The position numbers and the translations under genes are program-made. Shown here one piece after another: positions 32,689 to 41,475 of a stretch of DNA of 64,000 nt; positions within the stretch are counted from its first letter, which is position 1; each line of letters opens with the position of its first letter. This DNA comes from JAVBLP01 sp031553505 (lineage in GTDB: Bacteria; Elusimicrobiota; Endomicrobiia; Endomicrobiales; Endomicrobiaceae): NCBI GenBank assembly GCA_031553505.1, contig JAVBLP010000003.1:62001-126000 (forward strand). Direction: 5' to 3'. The notes below the pieces were generated by a model that searched no databases, was not told the DNA's origin, and worked only from the letters and a program-made list of their open reading frames with translations.

Positions 32689-34299
32689 TCACAATTCAAT
32701 TCTTTTTTGTTTGCGCCTTTCCCTTGCTAATGTTATGCCCTGGAGATGGGTGGTTTTAAGCCATGCATAATTCATCTCGCCAAACGGTCCGCCGGTTTTT
32801 TTTGTTCCGCCGTGTCCGGCAAGGCATTCGGAAAACTCAACATGCCTTGCGTTTATTCTTAAAAGTCCGGAATCCGGCAGGTATCTTATAAACTGCCTTA
32901 TGTATACGGGCGATTTAACCCAGGCGGAAATCCTTAAACCAAATTCATTTTTGCTGACCAAATTTGTTATTTTTGAAAATATTTCGCGGTCTTTTTCTCG
33001 CCCGTTTTTTGAAGATTTAACTTTTATTACAGGTATTAACGGGAAAAAGTTTTCATTTTTAACGCATGAAAAAGAATATGGATCCTGATCATCATCAATT
33101 TGTATAAGCGTGGGCTGGACATAAGTCCCTTTCGGATTAACCGTATTGTCATAATTTATTCTGCTGCCGCCGCATAAAAGTTTTGCGCCTTTGTTTATGG
33201 CTTCGTTTAAGTATTCTTCAAAAGTGTCGGTTTTGACTACGGGCGAAAGGATAACTCCCGGCATTGAAGGAAGCCCATAGGTTATCTTTGATATTTTTTC
33301 TTTCATGTGGCTCACAAAAGCGTCAAAAGCTTCTTCATGGACTATAAATTTTTTAGGTACCATGCAAATCTGAGTAGAGCCTAAGAAAGCGTCCATTGCT
33401 GAAGCCGCGGCGTCTTCTATATCGCAGTCTTTCCATACTATTAGCGGGTCGCTGCCGGAAAGTTCAAGTATAGGTTTTTTTCCGGCATTATAACACCTTC
33501 TGCCTATTTCAAGGCCTGTTTCGCTGTCGCCAAAAAACAATATATCTTTTTCTTTTGGCGATGCCATCCATTGTTCCAATATTGTTTTAGTGTTTCCTGT
33601 TACTATGTTTACCGTACCCGCTGGAGCGCCGTTTTTTTCAAGAGCCGGGTTTATTATGTCTTTCCAAAGAAATATAGTGGAAACCGGCGCTTTTAAAGGG
33701 GGTTTTATAATTAGCGCATTGCCGCCTAAAAGCGCGTGAAGCCCAAGGGTTGAATTGCTTGCGGCGGCGTTTTTCGGAGGCGACATGCATACAACTCCGT
33801 CAGGGCGCCTTGCGAAATAAAGAGTTTCATTTCTGAAGTGTGTTACTTCTCGCCAGAGCTCATCAATATAAAAATTTATAGCTTTTTTAGAATAAAGGCG
33901 TTCCAATGACCTGTACTCCCATTCTGAAAGCTGTATAGGGTGCCCTTCCAGGCACATCAACTCTATAAGTTTATCTTTATTTGCTTCAAGGTTATCATGT
34001 ATGTCGTGCAAAATCTTTCGCCTTTTGGATACAGGAAAAAAGCCGAATATTTTCGCGGCATTGTGCGCGGCGTCTATAGCTTTTAAATTTAAGGAATCGT
34101 CGCCTACGCAGTAACGGGCATAAACGTACTCGCCGGCATTGTCCTGAACTTCGTCTTTTTTTAATTTTGAAATTACGCGGTATGTGTCTTTGAAGGCTGT
34201 TATAAATTTGTCTGAATAAGGGGTGTAATCGTAAATGCCTGTGTCTACTTCTTTACCGTCAACAAAAAGATTAAACTGATTAAACTGGGTATTAGCCAT
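32689..34299 (-). CDS. Aldehyde dehydrogenase family protein
   Basis: The 536-residue protein has the aldehyde dehydrogenase fold: the segment VVCMSPPKNAAASNSTLGLH in the cofactor region, the catalytic Glu in ILELSGSDPLIVWKDCDIED (about 280) and the catalytic Cys in FLGSTQICMVPKK (about 311). The substrate is not evident. The N-terminal 70 residues are poorly conserved and carry little motif information. GGAGG lies seven bases before the ATG. The gene is followed on the same strand by the histidine kinase, an unusual neighbour. A link between a cellular redox or carbon signal and the kinase is possible but only suggested by position. Confidence 0.85.
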   Translation of the reverse strand: MANTQFNQFNLFVDGKEVDTGIYDYTPYSDKFITAFKDTYRVISKLKKDEVQDNAGEYVYARYCVGDDSLNLKAIDAAHNAAKIFGFFPVSKRRKILHDIHDNLEANKDKLIELMCLEGHPIQLSEWEYRSLERLYSKKAINFYIDELWREVTHFRNETLYFARRPDGVVCMSPPKNAAASNSTLGLHALLGGNALIIKPPLKAPVSTIFLWKDIINPALEKNGAPAGTVNIVTGNTKTILEQWMASPKEKDILFFGDSETGLEIGRRCYNAGKKPILELSGSDPLIVWKDCDIEDAAASAMDAFLGSTQICMVPKKFIVHEEAFDAFVSHMKEKISKITYGLPSMPGVILSPVVKTDTFEEYLNEAINKGAKLLCGGSRINYDNTVNPKGTYVQPTLIQIDDDQDPYSFSCVKNENFFPLIPVIKVKSSKNGREKDREIFSKITNLVSKNEFGLRISAWVKSPVYIRQFIRYLPDSGLLRINARHVEFSECLAGHGGTKKTGGPFGEMNYAWLKTTHLQGITLARERRKQKRIEL

Positions 34300-34385
34300 T
34301 TATCAACCTCCAAATTTGTTGTCGCTGAAAGAATAATATCAAAATAACGCAGATTTTACAATTATTTTACAAATGCAGTTTTTAT

Positions 34386-34414
34386 TTCATATTTAAAATT
34401 ATTTTTGATAGAAT
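34386..34414 (+). promoter_or_regulatory. Promoter of the receiver gene, leaderless type
   Basis: TTCATA (34386-34391) and TAGAAT (34409-34414) are 17 bases apart. The -10 ends only six bases before the ATG at 34421, so transcription would start at or next to the start codon. No ribosome-binding site is present. Confidence 0.55.
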
Positions 34415-34420
34415 CTTATC

Positions 34421-34801
34421 ATGGTTAAAATCTTATTTGTTGATGATGAAGTTTTTGCAAGGGATAATATTGCAAGATTTATGCAAAGAAAAGGCTTTTC
34501 TGTGTACGTTGCGGGTACGGCGGCGGAAGCGCTTGAAGTTTTTAAGAAAGAAAAGCCGGAAGTTATTTTTTTAGATGTTATGCTTCCCGATTTGGACGGT
34601 GACCACTTATTTTCCTATTTTAAAGAAATTGATCCTTTGGTTGATGTTTATTTTATGACGGGGTCTGGAACCGTTTTTACGGAAGAAAACGCAAAAGATA
34701 TCGGTGCTGCCGGATATATGCAAAAACCTATTTTTTTGGAAGATTTATCTAAACTTTTAGAAGAAATACAGCAAAAAAAGTCTCCGGAAATGAGTAAATG
34801 A
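34421..34801 (+). CDS. Single-domain response regulator (receiver only)
   Basis: The 126-residue protein is one receiver domain. The acidic pair is in FVDDE (residues 8-9), the phosphoacceptor Asp is D52 in IFLDVMLPDLDGD, the switch Thr is T80 in YFMTGSG, and the conserved Lys is K102 in YMQKPIF. There is no output domain, so it would act by binding another protein or passing on phosphate. The 7TM histidine kinase two genes away, beyond the aldehyde dehydrogenase and on the opposite strand, is a plausible partner (inference). The promoter lies directly against the ATG. Confidence 0.92.
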   Translation: MVKILFVDDEVFARDNIARFMQRKGFSVYVAGTAAEALEVFKKEKPEVIFLDVMLPDLDGDHLFSYFKEIDPLVDVYFMTGSGTVFTEENAKDIGAAGYMQKPIFLEDLSKLLEEIQQKKSPEMSK

Positions 34802-34838
34802 AGTTTGGTTTAATTTACACTATATTATAGGGGCTTGG

Positions 34839-35723
34839 ATGAAAAAAATACTTATTTTCTCTTTTTGTGTCCTTTTTACGGCAGGCTGTACGATGATTAA
34901 GAGCCGCCAGGAAAAAATAGACAAAGAAACCGTTAAGCAGATTGAAATAAAAGCTGCGGAAGTTTCAAAAAGCACTCCTTTGGAAATCAAGGAGACAAAA
35001 GGTTTCTTCCTTAGAAATAATGTTAAACTGCAAAATGAAATTAATTTTATTATTGTAGATTCTAATAAAAAACTTGATGAAGCAATAGGGGTATCAAAAC
35101 TCAAGGCTGATTCCGTCGTTCTGCCGGATTTGAAGAAAACAATACCTGTTGTAATAGCGTTAAAGCCGGTTACTTCTGTATATGATATTTCCGTAAAAGA
35201 CGCTTATGTCATAGACAGCGATATATATACACATTATGATGTGGTTAAAAGTTCCGATTCTGAAGCCGGGTATTATACTTCCAATATGAAAGTATTTGAA
35301 ATAGAAAAACCGAATACAATTACAAATATCAGTTTTATTGACGCGGATAATAAAATTACCGTGATGCCTTACGGCAAAAGAAGCTTTGGATCGCCGCAAA
35401 ATGTTGACATCATGCTTAAAAACTATACCGGTACATATAAAGGCACTCTTCCCGCAGCTGACGGCCCAGGAATTGTTATGGCTTTAAGCATTATGCCTGA
35501 TTTTACTTTCCGCTTGCAGCAGACGTATCTTTCCAATACGGACAGAACTTTTGAATCCGAAGGAAAATGGGCGCCTACCGAAGATTTATCATCTTTTGTT
35601 TTAAATTACGATAAAACAAGAGACGAGCAGATGAGGTTTTATTTTGTAGATAAAAACACGTTGGAAAAGCTTGATATTAACGGCGAAAAAATCAATTCCG
35701 AACTTTATAAATTAAAGAAATAG
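34839..35723 (+). CDS. Lipoprotein with NlpE-like domain lacking the Cys pair
   Basis: The 294-residue product starts with a lipoprotein signal (MKKILIFSFCVLFTAGC, lipidated Cys at 17). Residues about 40-190 match no family I know. The C-terminal third resembles the N-terminal domain of the outer-membrane lipoprotein NlpE: YTGTYKGTLPAADGPGI (about 197-213), LQQTYLSNTDRTFESEGKW, and LEKLDINGEKINSELYKL at the end. In NlpE the first block carries a Cys-x-x-Cys pair in LPCADC; here those positions are Ala and Gly. It follows the receiver gene by 37 bases and precedes the inositol-phosphatase gene by 7. Confidence 0.75.
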   Translation: MKKILIFSFCVLFTAGCTMIKSRQEKIDKETVKQIEIKAAEVSKSTPLEIKETKGFFLRNNVKLQNEINFIIVDSNKKLDEAIGVSKLKADSVVLPDLKKTIPVVIALKPVTSVYDISVKDAYVIDSDIYTHYDVVKSSDSEAGYYTSNMKVFEIEKPNTITNISFIDADNKITVMPYGKRSFGSPQNVDIMLKNYTGTYKGTLPAADGPGIVMALSIMPDFTFRLQQTYLSNTDRTFESEGKWAPTEDLSSFVLNYDKTRDEQMRFYFVDKNTLEKLDINGEKINSELYKLKK

Positions 35724-35730
35724 GTTATAT

Positions 35731-36516
35731 ATGCGATTTTCAAAATACACAAACATCGCGCTTGCCGCTGCGGCAGCCGGTGCGAAAGTTTTAACCAGAC
35801 ATTACAATAAGATTCTAAAAATCGAATATAAAAGCGAAGTGGACCCTGTCACCAAAGCCGATAAAAATTCCCAGAAAGAAATAATAAATATTATAAAAAA
35901 TGCTTTTCCCTGCCACGGAGTGCTTGCCGAAGAAGACGGCGTTAACGAAACCCAAAAAGATTTTTGCTGGATTATAGATCCTTTGGACGGGACGGTAAAT
36001 TTTGTCCACGGCCTCCCAATGTTTTGCGTTTCTGTAGCATTAATGCATAAGAAAGAAGTTATTTCAGGGGTTATATATTCTCCTATCACAGAAGAAGTGT
36101 TTGTTGCGGAAAAAGGCAAAGGGTCATGGCTAAACGGCAAAAGAATATATGTATCAAGAATAAAAAATATGAACCGTTCTCTCGCAGTTACTGGTTTTCC
36201 GTATTATTTGAGAAAGCAGCCGGGAAGAGTAATGAAAAATTTTAATAGTATAGTCCTTAAAACCCAGGGAGTGAGAAGGCTTGGTTCCGCTGCTTTGGAT
36301 ATGGCATATCTGGCTTGTGGAAGGTTTGAATTTTTTTGGGAAGAAGGCCTAAAAGCCTGGGATATAGCGGCAGGTGCGCTTATTGTCAGCGAAGCGGGGG
36401 GAAAGATTACCGATTATTCAGGAAATAAAGATTTTGTGTTTAAAAATACGATGCTTGCTTCAAATAATATTGTTATTCATAAAAAAGTTTTAGGATTGTT
36501 AAATGAGAAAAGATAA
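35731..36516 (+). CDS. suhB: Inositol monophosphatase family protein (SuhB-like)
   Basis: These magnesium-dependent phosphatases act on inositol monophosphate or related substrates. The 261-residue protein has the metal-binding Glu in AEEDG (about 66-70), the hallmark WIIDPLDGTVNFVHG (80-94) and the second signature KAWDIAAGALIVSEAGGKI near 207-225. The metal-binding Asp and Glu residues are all present. The exact substrate is not settled by sequence, so SuhB-like is the safest label. The gene overlaps the start of nth by 14 bases. Confidence 0.9.
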   Translation: MRFSKYTNIALAAAAAGAKVLTRHYNKILKIEYKSEVDPVTKADKNSQKEIINIIKNAFPCHGVLAEEDGVNETQKDFCWIIDPLDGTVNFVHGLPMFCVSVALMHKKEVISGVIYSPITEEVFVAEKGKGSWLNGKRIYVSRIKNMNRSLAVTGFPYYLRKQPGRVMKNFNSIVLKTQGVRRLGSAALDMAYLACGRFEFFWEEGLKAWDIAAGALIVSEAGGKITDYSGNKDFVFKNTMLASNNIVIHKKVLGLLNEKR

Positions 36517-37141
36517 AAAAAAGTATACGGCTGAAATAATTAAGATACTTAATAAAGAGTATGCCGGAGTTGATATTGCCTTAAACTTTTCGACTCCGTA
36601 TGAACTTTTGTTTGCAACTATTCTTTCCGCGCAATGTACGGATGAAAGGGTTAATAAGGTAACGCAGCGGCTTTTTAAAAAATATAAAACACTTAAAGAT
36701 TATGCCGATGCGGATCTTTCTGAATTTGAAAACGATATACATTCAACAGGTTTTTTTAGAAATAAAGCGAAAAACATTATTAACTCCGCTAAAATCATAC
36801 TGAATAAATACGGCGGAAAAGTGCCTGATACGATGGAAGAATTAATTGAATTACCCGGCGTCGCAAGAAAAACGGCGAATATAGTTATGGGAAGCGCCTA
36901 CGGCAAATATGAAGGAATTGCTGTGGATACGCATGTGATAAGGATATCTAATCTTTTAAAACTTACAAAACACGAAGACCCTGTGAAAATAGAAAAAGAC
37001 CTTATGGCTTGCGCCCCTCAAAAAGACTGGTATAATTTTTCTTTTTTAATACAAACACTCGGACGGCGCGTATGCAAAGCAAGAAATCCAAACCACGCTG
37101 TTTGCCCTTTAAATAAGATTTGTCCGTCTGCGGATAAGTGA
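36503..37141 (+). CDS. nth: Endonuclease III with a Cys-to-His change in the iron-sulfur motif
   Basis: Endonuclease III removes oxidised pyrimidines from DNA and cuts the abasic site. The 212-residue protein has the helix-hairpin-helix ELPGVARKTANIVMG (about 112-126) with the catalytic Lys, and the catalytic Asp in AVDTHVIRISN. The [4Fe-4S] motif is normally C-x6-C-x2-C-x5-C. Here it reads C191-x6-H198-x2-C201-x5-C207, so the second ligand is His, encoded by CAC at 37094-37096. The gene overlaps suhB and ends just before a strong promoter. The rest of the enzyme is intact. Confidence 0.93.
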   Translation: MRKDKKKYTAEIIKILNKEYAGVDIALNFSTPYELLFATILSAQCTDERVNKVTQRLFKKYKTLKDYADADLSEFENDIHSTGFFRNKAKNIINSAKIILNKYGGKVPDTMEELIELPGVARKTANIVMGSAYGKYEGIAVDTHVIRISNLLKLTKHEDPVKIEKDLMACAPQKDWYNFSFLIQTLGRRVCKARNPNHAVCPLNKICPSADK

Positions 37142-37147
37142 TTTTGT

Positions 37148-37176
37148 TTGACATGCAATTAACTATTTGTTACAAT
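37148..37176 (+). promoter_or_regulatory. Strong promoter with almost no leader
   Basis: TTGACA (37148-37153) and TACAAT (37171-37176) are separated by 17 bases. The ATG follows only eight bases after the -10, so the transcript would start one to three bases before the coding region. There is no ribosome-binding site. Confidence 0.8.
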
Positions 37177-37184
37177 AACGTCCT

Positions 37185-37484
37185 ATGAATTTTAACTTAT
37201 GGCTTATCATATGTTTAGTTCTTATTACGGTTGCCGTGATTATTGTTGCGGTGTATCTCGTAATTACGCTGATTCAGGTTAAAAAAACGTCAAAAGAGAT
37301 GGAATTGGCGTTGTGTAAAATTAACGATGAGTTGGAAGTAGTAAATAAAGTTTCAGACAAAGTTGCCGGTTTTGCTGAAAAACTCTCATCGCCGTTAGTA
37401 TCGGCGGCTTCAATTATATTTTACATTCTTTCAGGCTCCAGATCTAAAAAGAACAGATGCAAGGAGGACGAAAATGTGCAATAA
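37185..37484 (+). CDS. Small membrane-anchored protein, DUF948-like
   Basis: The 99-residue product has one N-terminal membrane segment (about 5-30, IICLVLITVAVIIVAVYLVI) followed by a short helical region (TSKEMELALCKINDELEVVN) and a second weak hydrophobic stretch, ending in a basic tail. This resembles DUF948-type proteins, which are often found beside YtxH proteins, as here. The function of that pair is unknown; links to envelope stress have been proposed. The end overlaps the YtxH gene by 11 bases. The start codon is probably the first or near-first base of the transcript. Confidence 0.7.
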   Translation: MNFNLWLIICLVLITVAVIIVAVYLVITLIQVKKTSKEMELALCKINDELEVVNKVSDKVAGFAEKLSSPLVSAASIIFYILSGSRSKKNRCKEDENVQ

Positions 37485-37761
37485 AAAAGATACTTTACTG
37501 GCTTTTGTTTTGGGCGGCGTAATCGGTGCGGCATTGGGAATTTTGTATGCTCCCAAATCGGGAAGAGAAACAAGATACAATATAAGAAGAATGGGTGAGG
37601 ATTTAGCGGATACAGTGAATGATTTGGGCGATGATTTAAAAGAAACAGGGCGCAAAGTGTATGAAGAAGGCCGTGAAAAAGTAATGTCGGGCAAAGATAA
37701 AATAAGCGAAGCTTTTGAAGCAGGCAAAAAAGCTTTTGACAAGTACAATAAAGAAGATTAG
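37474..37761 (+). CDS. YtxH-like protein
   Basis: The 95-residue protein shows the YtxH pattern: a glycine-rich hydrophobic start (LLAFVLGGVIGAALGILYAP) directly followed by KSGRETR and then a charged amphipathic helix rich in Asp, Glu, Lys and Gly. Members are thought to be membrane-associated stress proteins. A strong AAGGAGG site precedes the ATG, which lies within the end of the preceding gene. The tRNA-Phe gene starts only five bases after the stop, so the messenger and tRNA are probably one transcript that is then cut. Confidence 0.82.
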   Translation: MCNKKDTLLAFVLGGVIGAALGILYAPKSGRETRYNIRRMGEDLADTVNDLGDDLKETGRKVYEEGREKVMSGKDKISEAFEAGKKAFDKYNKED

Positions 37762-37766
37762 TTTGT

Positions 37767-37839
37767 GCCGAGGTAGCTCAGTCGGTAGAGCAACGGTCTG
37801 AAAAACCGTGTGTCGGCAGTTCGATTCTGCCCCTCGGCA
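37767..37839 (+). tRNA. tRNA-Phe (anticodon GAA)
   Basis: A 73-base cloverleaf with acceptor GCCGAGG/CCTCGGC, anticodon stem ACGGT/ACCGT, anticodon GAA at 37800-37802, T-loop TTCGATT and discriminator A. The CCA end is not encoded. It has no promoter of its own in the five bases separating it from the YtxH-like gene. Confidence 0.97.
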
Positions 37840-37872
37840 TATTTTTATGCGCAAACAAGTCATATAACAGGC

Positions 37873-37905
37873 CGCACGGAATAAAATCCGTGCGCTTTTA
37901 TTTTA
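37873..37905 (+). terminator. Terminator after tRNA-Phe
   Basis: An 8-bp GC-rich stem (37873-37880 with 37887-37894) with a 6-base loop is followed by a T-rich tail. Confidence 0.8.
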
Positions 37906-37949
37906 AGACTTCGTTTTTTTGGCGTAAGTTATAATATTTGGGATTAAGT

Positions 37950-37978
37950 TTGACTAAGCTACAATGAAAAAGTATAAT
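37950..37978 (+). promoter_or_regulatory. Promoter of tRNA-Thr
   Basis: TTGACT (37950-37955) and TATAAT (37973-37978) are separated by exactly 17 bases. The expected start near 37985 is 19 bases before the tRNA. Confidence 0.88.
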
Positions 37979-38003
37979 TAACGCGTTATTTTAATAAACG
38001 TAT

Positions 38004-38076
38004 GCCGATGTAGCTCAGTTGGTAGAGCAATTGCTTCGTAAGCAATGGGTCGGAGGTTCAAGTCCTCTCATCGGCT
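38004..38076 (+). tRNA. tRNA-Thr (anticodon CGT)
   Basis: A 73-base cloverleaf with acceptor GCCGATG/CATCGGC, anticodon stem ATTGC/GCAAT, anticodon CGT at 38037-38039 (reads ACG), T-loop TTCAAGT and discriminator T. The CCA end is not encoded. Confidence 0.96.
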
Positions 38077-38090
38077 AAACAGATTTTACA

Positions 38091-38118
38091 AAACCCAATT
38101 TCTGATTGGGTTTTTTTA
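38091..38118 (+). terminator. Terminator after tRNA-Thr
   Basis: A 9-bp stem (38091-38099 with 38105-38113) with a 5-base loop is followed by a T-run. Confidence 0.87.
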
Positions 38119-38165
38119 TTTCCAAATAAACTATAAATTTTGCAAAAGATGCTAAAAATACAAAT

Positions 38166-38203
38166 ACTTTTTGATTGACTAAAAAGTCAGTAAAAAGTAT
38201 AAT
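38166..38203 (+). promoter_or_regulatory. Promoter with inverted repeat before the O-antigen-ligase/ATP synthase run
   Basis: TTGACT (38175-38180) and TATAAT (38198-38203) are 17 bases apart. TGACT-AAAA-AGTCA (38176-38189) forms a perfect inverted repeat over the -35. Outer arms ACTTTTT (38166-38172) and AAAAAGT (38192-38198) also match. This could be an operator. The next gene starts at 38259. Confidence 0.78.
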
Positions 38204-38258
38204 TCTATAAAACTGCCAGTCCAAAATAATTCTCTATTTGACTGAAAAGGGTAGGTAA

Positions 38259-40505
38259 ATGCAATCAACATATTCTTCCGCCGTTCAAAAAATTTTAAGA
38301 AATGTCATTTTGTATGGTCTCCCGATCCTCTATTTTTTAATTGCCGTATGTTTTTATTTGAAAACATATGATTCCGCACAGATCAAAATAACGCTGATAC
38401 ACGTAGGCGGTTTTTTTCTTTTGATGAACTGGCTTGTCCTTAAAATAGAAGAAGGGGATTTTAGTTTTTTCAGGGAAAAATTTGTTTATATGCTTCCGGT
38501 ACTTTTATTTTTAGTGTCGGGCATAATCTCATTTTTGAATTCTTCTTTTGAGTACGCGAGTTTTAACGAGCTTACCAAACGCATACTGTACTGCGGTTTG
38601 GCGTTAATAATAATGAGTGAATTTGACGACGAAAAAAAGCTGATGAGGATTTTTAACTGGCTTATTGCCGCGACTTTTATAGCCTGCATTTACGGGCTAA
38701 TACAATTTATCGATTATAAATTCTTTCCGCCCCCTCCCGATTTAGGGCTTGATCCTTTTGCCTGGCGCCAGGCTTTTGCAAACAGAATTTTTTCGACGTT
38801 TGGCAACCCTAATTTTTACGGCGACTTCTTAATAGTTATGAGCCCTATTGCTGCTGCTCTGGCAATATACAAGAAGAAAATTTATCTTATTATTCTTTGG
38901 GTTATGATAGCGCTTTGCACATTCTTTACATTTTCGAAAGGCGCATGGCTTGGTTTTGCATCTGGGACATTTGTCTTTATAATTACGTATCTTGTAATAT
39001 TTTTAAGAAATAAGCTAAACAGAAAAATGGTTATGACTTTTGCCATCAGCGCGGTAGTAATTGTATGCATAGTGGCATTTGGCATTGTCTCTCTCAGCAA
39101 AAAGAGGACTGACAGCGTATCGTTTAGAATATTTACCTGGCTTTCCGCATGGGAGATGGTTAATACCAATCCTGTATGGGGAACCGGTATAGGCTCTTTT
39201 TACGTTGCTTACCCTTCTTGGAGAAGGCCGCAGATATTTTTTATAGAAGCAAAGCACAATACTGAAAGCGACCATCCTGAAAATGAATTCCTGGAAGTCT
39301 GGTATGACGAAGGAATTATCGGTTTTACGATATTCCTTCTCTTAATAGCTTTTGTTTTTACCGCAGGCTACAAAAATATGATGTTTTATACTTCAGGCAA
39401 AGGCACAAGAGACGGGCCTGAAGCGTATATACAGCTTGGGGTATTTGCCGCGTTTGCCGCGCAGCTTGCGCATGATACTGTTTGCGTCAGTTTGAGATTT
39501 GTTTCTTCCGGGGTTATGCTTTGGCTGTTAATCGGCGTTACTATTTCGTTACTTGTTAATACGCAAAAAGATAAGTCCAAAAAAGCGAAAAGTTTAATAA
39601 ATTCCCCTTTGAAAATAATTTTTCAGCTTTTGGTCATCATTCCATGTATATATATGATGTTTTACCTCTACGGTTACTTTAAAGCTGATTATCTGCATTC
39701 ACAGGCTATCGGCTATTCAAAACAGGCGAACTGGGACATTGCGCTTAAGACTTATGACGAAGTGAATAAATATAATCCGACATTTCCGATGTCAAAATAC
39801 TTTAAAGGCAATGTTCATTTGGACAGATGGGGTGCAGGCGACCCTATCATGACAGAAAAAGCTTTTTTTGATCTCTGGAAAATAGCGCCGAATTATGTCC
39901 AGTCAAAATATTATGCGGGTCTTATGTATGAAAAGATGTGGCAAGGCAGCATTCAGATGATTGAAGAATCAAAAAAAGAAAAGAAGCCTGAATCCGTAAT
40001 AATGCAGCATTCAGCTAAGGCTTCAGAATACTTTAATAAAGCATTGCGCTATTATAATGAATACAGGATGATTGACCCGGTATTCCCTCAGACATATTAC
40101 AGAATGGCGTCTATGTTTGCACAGGTCGGCGATATTGCAAGGGCGGAAGCAATATTAATTGAGCATTTGAATTTTCCGGAGAAACTTAGCAAACCTCCGC
40201 ACAGCCTTTGGTATGAAAACTGGACATCAAGAAGAATGAATGAATACTCTGAGACGTATTCACAGTTGGGGCTTCTTTACTGGTCTCAAGGCAAAAAAGA
40301 AGAATCAAAAAATATGTATTTAAAATCAATCGAATTATTTCCCGGAAACTTCTTTGCCCGCAAGAATCTGGCTTCGATATACCAAAATCTCGGTGATGTT
40401 AATAATGCGGACCGGCAGTGGGTAGAAGTAATAAAGATAAATCAAAACGATGAAGACGCAAGAAAATATCTTCTTGCCAGAGGTATAATTACAATTAATA
40501 AATAG
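38259..40505 (+). CDS. O-antigen ligase/polymerase family protein with TPR tail
   Basis: The 748-residue protein has about 12 membrane segments up to about residue 470, then a soluble region with tetratricopeptide-like repeats (about 480-740, for example PQTYYRMASMFAQVGDIARA and SETYSQLGLLYWSQGKKEES). The large outer loop contains the Wzy-type block NPVWGTGIGSFYVAYPSWRR and a His-rich EAKHNTESDHPENEFLEVWY segment. Such proteins join or polymerise sugars on lipid carriers at the outer face of the inner membrane. The TPR tail may bind partner proteins. The gene is only eight bases from atpB, so its promoter probably also serves the ATP synthase genes. Confidence 0.87.
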   Translation: MQSTYSSAVQKILRNVILYGLPILYFLIAVCFYLKTYDSAQIKITLIHVGGFFLLMNWLVLKIEEGDFSFFREKFVYMLPVLLFLVSGIISFLNSSFEYASFNELTKRILYCGLALIIMSEFDDEKKLMRIFNWLIAATFIACIYGLIQFIDYKFFPPPPDLGLDPFAWRQAFANRIFSTFGNPNFYGDFLIVMSPIAAALAIYKKKIYLIILWVMIALCTFFTFSKGAWLGFASGTFVFIITYLVIFLRNKLNRKMVMTFAISAVVIVCIVAFGIVSLSKKRTDSVSFRIFTWLSAWEMVNTNPVWGTGIGSFYVAYPSWRRPQIFFIEAKHNTESDHPENEFLEVWYDEGIIGFTIFLLLIAFVFTAGYKNMMFYTSGKGTRDGPEAYIQLGVFAAFAAQLAHDTVCVSLRFVSSGVMLWLLIGVTISLLVNTQKDKSKKAKSLINSPLKIIFQLLVIIPCIYMMFYLYGYFKADYLHSQAIGYSKQANWDIALKTYDEVNKYNPTFPMSKYFKGNVHLDRWGAGDPIMTEKAFFDLWKIAPNYVQSKYYAGLMYEKMWQGSIQMIEESKKEKKPESVIMQHSAKASEYFNKALRYYNEYRMIDPVFPQTYYRMASMFAQVGDIARAEAILIEHLNFPEKLSKPPHSLWYENWTSRRMNEYSETYSQLGLLYWSQGKKEESKNMYLKSIELFPGNFFARKNLASIYQNLGDVNNADRQWVEVIKINQNDEDARKYLLARGIITINK

Positions 40506-40513
40506 GGAGACGT

Positions 40514-41463
<950 letters not shown>

Positions 41464-41475
41464 AAGAGAAAAACA

